Assembly: GCA_003566875.1 (NCBI GenBank)
Contig: PXBQ01000522.1
Location: forward strand, 1 to 22,546
Direction: 5' to 3'
DNA from: Spirochaetaceae bacterium
Lineage (GTDB): Bacteria > Spirochaetota > Spirochaetia > DSM-27196 > PXBQ01
Length of the DNA: 22,546 nucleotides
The translations under genes were made by a program, and so were the position numbers. Positions 15,122 through 21,007 of the stretch are shown piece by piece. The notes under the pieces are model-generated. The model saw nothing but the letters and a program-made list of their open reading frames with translations. It made no database searches and was not told where the DNA came from. Every line of letters starts with the position of its first letter. Position 1 is the stretch's first letter.

Positions 15122-15141
15122 TAACGACGACTAACGACGAC
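15122..15141. repeat. Perfect tandem 10-bp repeat (TAACGACGAC x2)
   Basis: Two directly adjacent copies of TAACGACGAC lie in the 124-bp divergent gap between the DUF554 and small lipoprotein genes. The period is one helical turn. The block ends 17 bp before the -35 of the lipoprotein promoter, a position suited to an activator, but trinucleotide slippage of GAC is an alternative. Confidence 0.5.
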
Positions 15142-15158
15142 GGCCGTCGGTGGACGTG

Positions 15159-15187
15159 TTGACCGGTACCGCGGCGCGCGATATCAT
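15159..15187 (+). promoter_or_regulatory. Promoter of the TPR-like lipoprotein gene, leaderless type
   Basis: The -35 is TTGACC (15159-15164), the spacer 17 bp and the -10 TATCAT (15182-15187). The -10 ends 6 nt before ATG 15194. An 8-bp palindrome CGGTACCG (15164-15171) sits at the edge of the -35. Confidence 0.6.
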
Positions 15188-15193
15188 CGGCGT

Positions 15194-15607
15194 ATGAAGA
15201 TGTCCCCGACCAAGAAACTGTGTATCATGACGATTGCCGGAATAATTGCCGTCGCCGCGTGCCGCACCGGACCGCCCGAGATTCCCGAAGAACTCACGTC
15301 GGCCGAGTTTTTTCAGAGAGCTCAAGAAGCCGTCGATCAGGAAAACTGGGACCATGCCCTCGCATACTACGTCGAGTTCCTCGAACGCTACCCCGATGAT
15401 CTGCAGAACGTCGTCGCGGCCGAGTACGAAATCGCGTTCATCTACTATCGTCGGGGCGAACGCACCATCGCGCGTGAACGCCTTAACGCCCTGCTTGCGC
15501 GGTACGACGAGCCGGGTTCCGAACGCCTGCCGGATTGGCCCGCGGTTCTCGCGGAAAGGATCCTGGAAATCATGGATGAAAGCGAGGCCGCGCAGACCTC
15601 GTCATGA
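15194..15607 (+). CDS. Small lipoprotein with TPR/BamD-like helical repeats
   Basis: A 137-residue secreted lipoprotein. The signal peptide has basic KK residues, a hydrophobic core (CIMTIAGIIAVA) and a relaxed lipobox with C23 (VAAC), acceptable in spirochaetes. The mature part, about residues 35-115, contains paired helices (FFQRAQEAVDQENWDHALAY then EFLERYPDD, and AEYEIAFIYYRRGERTIARE then LNALLARYD) typical of tetratricopeptide and BamD/YfiO-like repeats that mediate protein contacts. It begins at a leaderless-type promoter with no Shine-Dalgarno. Its 3' end overlaps the converging 192-residue lipoprotein gene by 6 bp. The partner is unknown. Confidence 0.8.
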   Translation: MKMSPTKKLCIMTIAGIIAVAACRTGPPEIPEELTSAEFFQRAQEAVDQENWDHALAYYVEFLERYPDDLQNVVAAEYEIAFIYYRRGERTIARERLNALLARYDEPGSERLPDWPAVLAERILEIMDESEAAQTSS

Positions 15608-16180
15608 AACGTCAAGAATCGCTGGAAACGGCGGAACCGATCCCGCCTCGACGGCACCCCGGAAAAACTCGTATTCCGACAGGAACCGCGCGACGAATCG
15701 GCACGGTGCGTCGACCGTCGACGCAAACGTGAAAAAGAAAGTACGTCCGTCGCCTTCGGCGCGCGCGTAAACGATCGTTTCGTCTCCGGGCGGTGCAACG
15801 ATCAGCGACAACTGCTCGCACGTGATCCGGTCCCACGCCGGCAGATCGACCGGTCGATCGACGTACTCCACCGTCACGGCCGCGTGCCCCGACTCCATGA
15901 AGAGATTGTAGTCGCCGCGCCACACGCTGATCACGTTGCTTCCGAGTGCGTCAAGACCGGTCCGACGGTACGGACCGTCGGCGAGCACCGCTCGGCCGGC
16001 ACCGAACTCTTCATCTGTCCGTTGCACGACGGTCGTGTCGGTTCCCCGAGCAAGAGGTCCGCGCTCGGCAATCGACCGATCTGCGTCGGTCGGAACGCAC
16101 GCGATGAGCGACAAAACCACGGCGAGCGGTATAGTCGCTAACGCGTTCGCCGATCTTGTCACGGACTCGCCGACGGTCAC
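15602..16180 (-). CDS. Predicted lipoprotein of unknown function
   Basis: A 192-residue protein that I do not recognise. The N-terminus has a hydrophobic stretch (ALATIPLAVVLSLIA) ending in a textbook lipobox LIAC, giving lipidated C28, so it is probably envelope-anchored. The mature domain looks mixed beta-rich (VISVWRGDYNLFMESGHAAVTVEYV, TCEQLSLIVAPPGDETIVYARAEG), ends without a membrane segment, and contains two further cysteines (in RITCEQ and APCRF) that could form a disulfide. The start is GTG 16180, one base after the glmS stop codon; a second in-frame GTG at codon 7 is possible. With this spacing it is almost certainly translated from the glmS transcript. The signal peptide and clean reading frame support a real gene. 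Confidence 0.7.
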   Translation of the reverse strand: MTVGESVTRSANALATIPLAVVLSLIACVPTDADRSIAERGPLARGTDTTVVQRTDEEFGAGRAVLADGPYRRTGLDALGSNVISVWRGDYNLFMESGHAAVTVEYVDRPVDLPAWDRITCEQLSLIVAPPGDETIVYARAEGDGRTFFFTFASTVDAPCRFVARFLSEYEFFRGAVEAGSVPPFPAILDVS

Positions 16181-16181
16181 G

Positions 16182-18005
16182 TTACTCGACCGTAACGCTC
16201 TTGGCGAGGTTCCGCGGCTGATCGACGTTTCGTCCGAGTTCGAGTGCCGTGTAGTACGAGAACAGCTGAAGCGGAACTACCATGAGAAACGGATAGATCA
16301 CCGTCGACGCGCGTGGGATTTCGATCACGTCGTCGGCGACCTCGGCGACGTCACGATCACCGTCGACACACACTGCGATCACGGGGCCCCGCCTGGCCTT
16401 CACTTCCTTCATGTTCGAGAGGACCTTGTCCCGCAGCGCGTCGTCGGGAACGAGGAACAAGCTCGGCGTCTGTTCGTTGATCAGAGCAATCGGTCCGTGT
16501 TTGATCTCCGCCGCGGAGTAGCCCTCGGCGTGAATGTACGAGATTTCCTTGAGCTTCAACGCGCCTTCGAGCGCAACCGGATAGTTCAGGCCACGTCCGA
16601 GAAAAAGAAAATCGGCCACGCCCGCGTACTTCTTCGCGAGAGAACGGATCGTGTCGACGCGTGAAAGCATCGAGCGGATATGCTCGGGGATGCTTTCGAG
16701 CGCCTGGACAAACTCCTTCCCCCCCTCGTACGACATATCGCGCATCCGGGCGATCAGGAGCGCAAACAGGTAGAACGCGGTCAGCTGGCTCGTGAAGGCC
16801 TTGGTCGACGCGACGGCGATCTCGGGCCCGGAGTGGATGTACACACCTCCGTCGGACTCACGCGGAATCGTGGCACCGACGACATTACAGATCCCGAGCA
16901 CGCGCGCGCCCTTGCGCTGCAGTTCGCGCATCGCGTATAACGTATCGGCGGTTTCCCCCGACTGAGAGACGGCGAAGTACACGGTGTTTCGCTCGACGAT
17001 TGGGTTCCGATACCGGAGCTCGGAAGCGAGTTCGGCGGTACACGGAATTCGCGCGATCGACTCGATCAGGTTGGCCGCGACGAGCCCTGCGTGAAAAGAC
17101 GTTCCTGCCGCGATGATCTTTACGCGTTCGGTGTTGAGAAGCTCGGCGCGGCTCATGTTGAGACCACCGAGATGGCTCGTCGCGTACTCGTGATCGATCC
17201 GGCCCTGCATCGCACGCAGGATCGAGTCGGGCTGTTCGAAGATCTCCTTCTCCATGAAGTGTGCGTACCCGTCCTTCTCGATCTCCTCGAGTTCCCACGA
17301 GATGAACTCGATCTTCTTGTCTACGGTGTTCCTTCGCTGGTCGGTCAGGTGGTACGTCGAAGGCGTGATCGAAATGATCTCGCCGTCTTCGATGTATACG
17401 ACCTGCTTTGTATGCGCGACGATTGCGGTCACATCCGACGCGAGAAACATCTCGTCGTCGCCGATTCCAAGCACGAGCGGAGAACCGTTGCGCGCCCCGA
17501 CGATCGTATCAGGCTCGTCAGCGTGCAGCGCGACGATGCCGTACGTTCCCTGCAGCAGAGTCAACGCCTGCGCCATCGTTTTTTCCAGGTTTCCCTCGTA
17601 CAGGCTTGCAAGCAAGTGCGCGATCACCTCGGAATCCGTGTCGGACGCAAAAACGCAGCCGTCTTCTTCCAGTTTTTCTCGAAGGGCCGTATAGTTCTCG
17701 ATGATACCGTTATGCACGATCACGATCTTTCCGGACGCATCGGCGTGTGGATGAGCGTTAGCGTCGTTCACGACGCCGTGAGTCGCCCACCGGGTGTGCC
17801 CGACTCCGCACGTACCGGGAAGATTCTCGGGAACAACCTCGGCCAGGTTATTGATCTTGCCTTTTTTCTTGAAGACAGTCACGTCGCCGTCTGAAAGAAC
17901 GCCGATTCCCGCCGAGTCGTACCCCCGATACTCCAGACGGCGCAATCCTTGTATCAGAATCGGCCCCGCCGGTTTGGGACCACAGTAACCTATTATGCCG
18001 CACAT
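16182..18005 (-). CDS. glmS: Glutamine--fructose-6-phosphate aminotransferase (isomerizing)
   Basis: Makes glucosamine 6-phosphate from fructose 6-phosphate and glutamine, the first step to UDP-GlcNAc for peptidoglycan. At 607 residues it is the normal length. The N-terminal Ntn glutaminase starts MCGIIGYCG, with Cys2 as the nucleophile after Met removal, and contains GHTRWATHG. Two SIS domains follow, with AVSQSGETADTL and EIAVASTKAFTSQL in the first and LEGALKLKEISYIHAEGY in the second, and the terminus LAKSVTVE is typical. AGGAG lies 7 nt before ATG 18005. It is 46 bp downstream of the Crp-like gene on the same strand, with no convincing separate promoter, so an operon is plausible. I see no glmS ribozyme: the gap is far too short. 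Confidence 0.97.
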   Translation of the reverse strand: MCGIIGYCGPKPAGPILIQGLRRLEYRGYDSAGIGVLSDGDVTVFKKKGKINNLAEVVPENLPGTCGVGHTRWATHGVVNDANAHPHADASGKIVIVHNGIIENYTALREKLEEDGCVFASDTDSEVIAHLLASLYEGNLEKTMAQALTLLQGTYGIVALHADEPDTIVGARNGSPLVLGIGDDEMFLASDVTAIVAHTKQVVYIEDGEIISITPSTYHLTDQRRNTVDKKIEFISWELEEIEKDGYAHFMEKEIFEQPDSILRAMQGRIDHEYATSHLGGLNMSRAELLNTERVKIIAAGTSFHAGLVAANLIESIARIPCTAELASELRYRNPIVERNTVYFAVSQSGETADTLYAMRELQRKGARVLGICNVVGATIPRESDGGVYIHSGPEIAVASTKAFTSQLTAFYLFALLIARMRDMSYEGGKEFVQALESIPEHIRSMLSRVDTIRSLAKKYAGVADFLFLGRGLNYPVALEGALKLKEISYIHAEGYSAAEIKHGPIALINEQTPSLFLVPDDALRDKVLSNMKEVKARRGPVIAVCVDGDRDVAEVADDVIEIPRASTVIYPFLMVVPLQLFSYYTALELGRNVDQPRNLAKSVTVE

Positions 18006-18051
18006 GACTGAACTCCTCTCAAAAGGCCGCTCCGACCTAATGTATTTTTAA

Positions 18052-18681
18052 CTACGACTTTGCACCCGCTCGATCGGCCAGCGCGTTGAGCTTCTGCCGA
18101 TCCTTGAGCCGGATTGCGTTCGCGTTCACGAGAACTATACCGCTTTCTGCGAACTCTTTCAGCGAATTTTGGACCGATGCGGCCGGAACTTCGAGATTGA
18201 ATGAGATATCTTCGACGGTCTTATCGTAGGCGAGAAACTGCTCGTCGGCGGGCTTCTCCATGAACTTGCAGTAAAGATTCAACGCGATAAGGCTCCGCTC
18301 GTTTCTCTTGAAGAGAAACTGAATCTGCGAGTTCGCGTTCTGGAGACGGCGGCAGAGCTTGTCGATTACGTTCATCGCGATTTTTGCGTTCTTCTCGATC
18401 ATGCTCTGAAATCCGTTTCGGTCGAACACGAGTAGTTGAACCGAGCCGACGGCCATAGCGGTTGCGGTCCGTTCGATCTTCGAGACGATTGCCATCTCCC
18501 CAAAAAAGTCGCCCTTCGACAACTCGGCAAGCACGTGTTCCTTGCCACCGATGTTTTTTGTGATTCGCACCGAGCCCTGCTGGATTATGTACATGTAGTT
18601 GCCGGGCTCACCCTCGGTGAAAATCACGTGCCCGGCCGGAATGGTCCGCCCGTACTTTTCGAACAACGGATTTGTCGTCAT
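18052..18681 (-). CDS. Crp/Fnr-like cyclic nucleotide-binding regulator
   Basis: A 209-residue two-domain protein. Residues about 5-115 form a cyclic-nucleotide-binding beta barrel: AGHVIFTEGEPGNYMYIIQQG, then GDFFGEMAIVSKIERTATAMA, which matches the phosphate-binding cassette (FGE...RTA) with Glu and Arg kept, so cAMP or a related nucleotide could bind. A long C-helix follows (about 115-145). Residues about 160-205 fit a winged helix-turn-helix (VEDISFNLEVPAASVQNSLKEFAESGIVLV) but the recognition helix lacks the usual R-E of Crp, so DNA specificity should differ. The start ATG 18681 has GGGGAG 3 nt upstream and a TTCACA-17-TGAAAT promoter. An inverted repeat over the -35 could be its own operator. 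It leads into glmS. Confidence 0.85.
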   Translation of the reverse strand: MTTNPLFEKYGRTIPAGHVIFTEGEPGNYMYIIQQGSVRITKNIGGKEHVLAELSKGDFFGEMAIVSKIERTATAMAVGSVQLLVFDRNGFQSMIEKNAKIAMNVIDKLCRRLQNANSQIQFLFKRNERSLIALNLYCKFMEKPADEQFLAYDKTVEDISFNLEVPAASVQNSLKEFAESGIVLVNANAIRLKDRQKLNALADRAGAKS

Positions 18682-18701
18682 TTACTCCCCTTATTGTGGT
18701 G

Positions 18702-18730
18702 ATTTCAGAGTCTTTTCCCGTCGGTGTGAA
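18702..18730 (-). promoter_or_regulatory. Promoter of the Crp-like gene
   Basis: On the minus strand, -35 TTCACA (18730-18725), a 17-bp spacer and -10 TGAAAT (18707-18702). The predicted start near 18695 gives a leader of about 14 nt carrying the GGGGAG Shine-Dalgarno. Confidence 0.5.
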
Positions 18731-18743
18731 GCACCGGTGAAAA
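18713..18743. promoter_or_regulatory. Inverted repeat over the Crp-like gene's -35, possible operator
   Basis: CGGTG (18722-18726) and CACCG (18732-18736) form a perfect 5-bp inverted repeat with a 5-bp centre. Outer arms TTTTC (18713-18717) and GAAAA (18739-18743) add symmetry, though slightly off-centre. The element covers the -35 hexamer (18725-18730), contains TGTGA (18725-18729), the classic Crp half-site, and sits between the divergent regulator and lipoprotein genes. Autoregulation is inferred only. Confidence 0.4.
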
Positions 18744-18762
18744 AAGTAGCGTAGTACATTCC

Positions 18763-18768
18763 AGGAGG
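18763..18768 (+). promoter_or_regulatory. Shine-Dalgarno fixing the lamin-tail lipoprotein start
   Basis: AGGAGG lies 8 nt before ATG 18777 but only 2 nt before the in-frame TTG at 18771, so ATG 18777 is the start. Confidence 0.8.
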
Positions 18769-18776
18769 GCTTGCCG

Positions 18777-19823
18777 ATGAAAACACTCCGAAAATCGCTC
18801 CGGATTCTGGTTGTCGTCGGTATCGTCTCGGGCGCCGCCGCGTGCCGCCCGTTCAATGAACTGCTCGATCTCTCGCAGATTGATCTCCATCCACCACGGT
18901 TTATTGGAATATCGGCGGTCTCACCGACCGATATTATACTATATTTCGACGAACAGGCCACGGTCCTTCCGGAGACGCTCACGCTTGCACCGGCAATTGC
19001 GCCGAAATCCGCGGTTTCTCACGCAGACGGTACGATCGTGGTCGGGCTCTCGACGCCGATGGCTCCCGGTGCGGAGTACGTCGTTTCCGCTACGGTCGTC
19101 GACGGTCACGGCAACTCGCTGAGATTCGCGACGCCGTTTTATGGATTCAACGCAGACGTTCCGGAGCTCTTGATAACCGAGTTCACGTGCCGTGGAAGCA
19201 CGACGAACCCGGACAAAGTAGAGCTGCTCGCTCTCACAGGCGGCAACCTCGCGGGGGTTACGCTGAGTAACGGCTCGCATCTCGCGTGGGACACGCGAAT
19301 CGTCTTCCCCGCGCTCGCGATAGCGGAGGGTGAGTACGTCGTCGTGCACTTCCGGCCCCAAAATGTCGCGGGCGAGATCGACGAAATCCACACGCAGACA
19401 GACGCGACCGCCGCTCACGCGATAGACACGGCGTGGGACTTCTGGGTCTCGGGTGGATCCGGGTTACCGAGCAACAACGGTTCGCTCGTACTCACCGACA
19501 CGCCGCGTGGAGACATTATCGACGCGGTGATCTGGAGCAACCGTACGTCGGCCTCCGACGAGGCCCATCGCGGGTTCGGATCGCGGAAAATGGTGGAAAG
19601 AGTCGACGAGATCGTCGGCGCGGGGGGGTGGCGAATCACCGGCGCGGTCGCCGCGCCCGAGGACGCGGTGAACCCCGACGGATCGACCGCGACCCGATCG
19701 ATCTGTCGCGGTTCCGACCCGGTAGACACCGACACGCGCGCCGATTGGCACATCGTGCCGACCCGCGGCGCGACGTTCGGGCTTCCGAACATCGACGAGC
19801 GCCACGAACCGACCGAGAATTGA
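18777..19823 (+). CDS. Lipoprotein with Ig-like and lamin-tail-like domains
   Basis: A 348-residue predicted lipoprotein. After a basic N-terminus (MKTLRKSLR) and a hydrophobic core comes the relaxed lipobox AAAC with C23. Residues about 38-125 look like a bacterial Ig-like domain (FIGISAVSPTDIILYFD ... EYVVSATVVDGHGNSL). Residues about 130-270 resemble a lamin-tail domain: LLITEFTCRGSTTNPDKVEL, LAGVTLSNGSHLAWDTRI, GEYVVVHF, then GSLVLTDTPRGDIIDAVIW; the ITE / DxVEL and late D-AV-W pattern is typical. The remainder (SICRGSDPVDTDTRADWHI) fits the end of such domains. LTD proteins are common on the surface of environmental bacteria, but their partners are mostly unknown. A strong AGGAGG supports ATG 18777. 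It is divergent from the Crp-like gene. Confidence 0.78.
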   Translation: MKTLRKSLRILVVVGIVSGAAACRPFNELLDLSQIDLHPPRFIGISAVSPTDIILYFDEQATVLPETLTLAPAIAPKSAVSHADGTIVVGLSTPMAPGAEYVVSATVVDGHGNSLRFATPFYGFNADVPELLITEFTCRGSTTNPDKVELLALTGGNLAGVTLSNGSHLAWDTRIVFPALAIAEGEYVVVHFRPQNVAGEIDEIHTQTDATAAHAIDTAWDFWVSGGSGLPSNNGSLVLTDTPRGDIIDAVIWSNRTSASDEAHRGFGSRKMVERVDEIVGAGGWRITGAVAAPEDAVNPDGSTATRSICRGSDPVDTDTRADWHIVPTRGATFGLPNIDERHEPTEN

Positions 19824-19879
19824 CGTACCCGCCGTCCCGCAGCCGTCGACCGCCTCGGGAGACAACGGCGGAGGTCGGA

Positions 19880-20197
19880 TTATAACTGGTCGGAGAACAA
19901 TGCCTCGATCGTTGGCCGGGGCGCGGCTCCGACGTGTTCCTTCACGACTTCTCCGTTTTTGACCAGGAGCAAGGTCGGGATGCTCACGATATTGAAACGT
20001 CCGGCGAGATCCCCCTCCTGGTCGACGTTCACCTTTCCGATTTTGAGTTTTCCTTCGTACTCGCCGGCGATCTCTTCGAGGACCGGAGCGATCATTTTAC
20101 ACGGCATGCACCACTCGGCCCAGAAATCGAGCAGAACGGGCACCGACGACTTTTCCACTTCTTCCGCAAAGTTCGACGCAGTGATTGTTACTTCCAT
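19880..20197 (-). CDS. trxA: Thioredoxin with WCMPC active site
   Basis: A 105-residue single-domain cytosolic thioredoxin, a general dithiol reductant. The fold markers are all present: LLDFWAEWC leading into the active site C30-M-P-C33-K, KVNVDQEGDLAGRFNIVSIPT with cis-Pro74, and GEVVKEHVGA. The active site is WCMPC instead of the usual WCGPC; the residue between the cysteines is known in the family to tune redox potential, so this Met may shift reactivity. It has its own leaderless-type promoter, so it is probably not part of the trp transcript despite lying 51 bp downstream of trpA on the same strand. The stop TAA is 56 bp from the converging lipoprotein gene's stop. Confidence 0.95.
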   Translation of the reverse strand: MEVTITASNFAEEVEKSSVPVLLDFWAEWCMPCKMIAPVLEEIAGEYEGKLKIGKVNVDQEGDLAGRFNIVSIPTLLLVKNGEVVKEHVGAAPRPTIEALFSDQL

Positions 20198-20203
20198 TCC
20201 GCC

Positions 20204-20232
20204 ATTATTCGCGTGCGCCCGTCGGCCGTCAA
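20204..20232 (-). promoter_or_regulatory. Promoter of trxA, leaderless type
   Basis: On the minus strand, -35 TTGACG (20232-20227), a 17-bp spacer and -10 AATAAT (20209-20204), each one mismatch from consensus. The -10 ends 6 nt before ATG 20197. GGCGGA directly abuts the ATG and is too close to act as a normal Shine-Dalgarno. The promoter lies wholly within the trpA-trxA gap. Confidence 0.65.
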
Positions 20233-20248
20233 GAGTCAGCGGCCGGCT

Positions 20249-21007
20249 TCACTCGGTGCAGTTCACGAGTGACGCGGCGAACGATCGTACCGCGTCGTAT
20301 ACCGAGGAGCCTGTCTCGACCGCGCACGTTATCGTCGAGACAAAAGCGGTTCCGACGACAACCGCATCGACGTGCTCCGCGACTGCAGCGACCTGTTCGG
20401 GAGTTCGGATTCCGAATCCGCCGTACACTCGAACGCCCCAGGACGAGATCGAACGTAGAAACTCGAGCGTCTCCTGGTCGATCGCGGTTTGCGCCCCGGT
20501 GATTCCACGGCGCAACGCCGCGTAAACCGACGACGGTTTACGCGCGCGCGTCGCGTCGAGCCGGTTTACGGGTGAGCCCGACACGACAACCGGGACGATA
20601 TCGAGCTCGTGCGCGGCTCCGGCCGCGTACACTCCTTCGTCGTAATCGACCGGCAAGTCCGGCACGATGAGCCCGGTCGCACCGGCTGCTTTCACCGCAG
20701 CCACAAAAGACTCGACCCCGGGTGCGAACACCATCCCGGCATACGTCATTATGTACACCGGCACGGGCGAGTATCGGGTGATCTCTCGGACAAACTCAAA
20801 CCCGTCGCGCGAGCGGAATCCGTTCCGCAGCACCGAGCTGCACGCGGCCTCGATCACGGGCCCATCGGCCGACGGATCCGAGTACGGAAATTGCACCTCC
20901 AGGTACGCGACGCCCGCGTCGATCAGTGCGCGCGCGGCATCCCACGAACGCTCCTTGTCGGGGTAGTACGGAACGATATGCGCCATGATGCGTGCTTTGT
21001 CACTCAT
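20249..21007 (-). CDS. trpA: Tryptophan synthase alpha subunit, divergent
   Basis: Cleaves indole-3-glycerol phosphate to indole and glyceraldehyde 3-phosphate, passing indole to TrpB. Catalytic Glu and Asp correspond to E37 (in AYLEVQFPYSDP) and D48 (in SADGP), spaced 11 as in E49/D60 of the enteric enzyme. GLIVPDLPVDYDE, RRGITGAQ and GGFGIRTPEQVA mark later conserved loops. It is 252 residues, about 12 shorter at the N-terminus than usual, and the first strand reads AHIVPYYPDKE instead of the common IPYITAGDP. The SVYAALRRGITG segment also departs from the family's FVYYVSxxGVTG. The ATGA overlap with the trpB stop and an internal GAGGAG indicate translational coupling. Confidence 0.92.
   Translation of the reverse strand: MSDKARIMAHIVPYYPDKERSWDAARALIDAGVAYLEVQFPYSDPSADGPVIEAACSSVLRNGFRSRDGFEFVREITRYSPVPVYIMTYAGMVFAPGVESFVAAVKAAGATGLIVPDLPVDYDEGVYAAGAAHELDIVPVVVSGSPVNRLDATRARKPSSVYAALRRGITGAQTAIDQETLEFLRSISSWGVRVYGGFGIRTPEQVAAVAEHVDAVVVGTAFVSTITCAVETGSSVYDAVRSFAASLVNCTE

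Noticed and set aside
17091..17894. 267-codon open frame antisense to glmS
   Set aside because: Shadow of a confidently identified gene without independent support.
18006..18051. TACATT (18044-18039, minus) as a separate glmS -10
   Set aside because: No acceptable -35 at 16-18 bp upstream, so an independent glmS promoter is not supported.
18755..18760. TACATT as -10 of the lamin-tail lipoprotein gene
   Set aside because: No -35-like hexamer at 16-18 bp; the promoter of this gene remains unidentified.
19824..19879. Possible bidirectional terminator between the lamin-tail lipoprotein and trxA (CCGCCGT ... ACGGCGG)
   Set aside because: Seven base pairs with a loop of nearly 30 nt and no T-run on either strand; not convincing.
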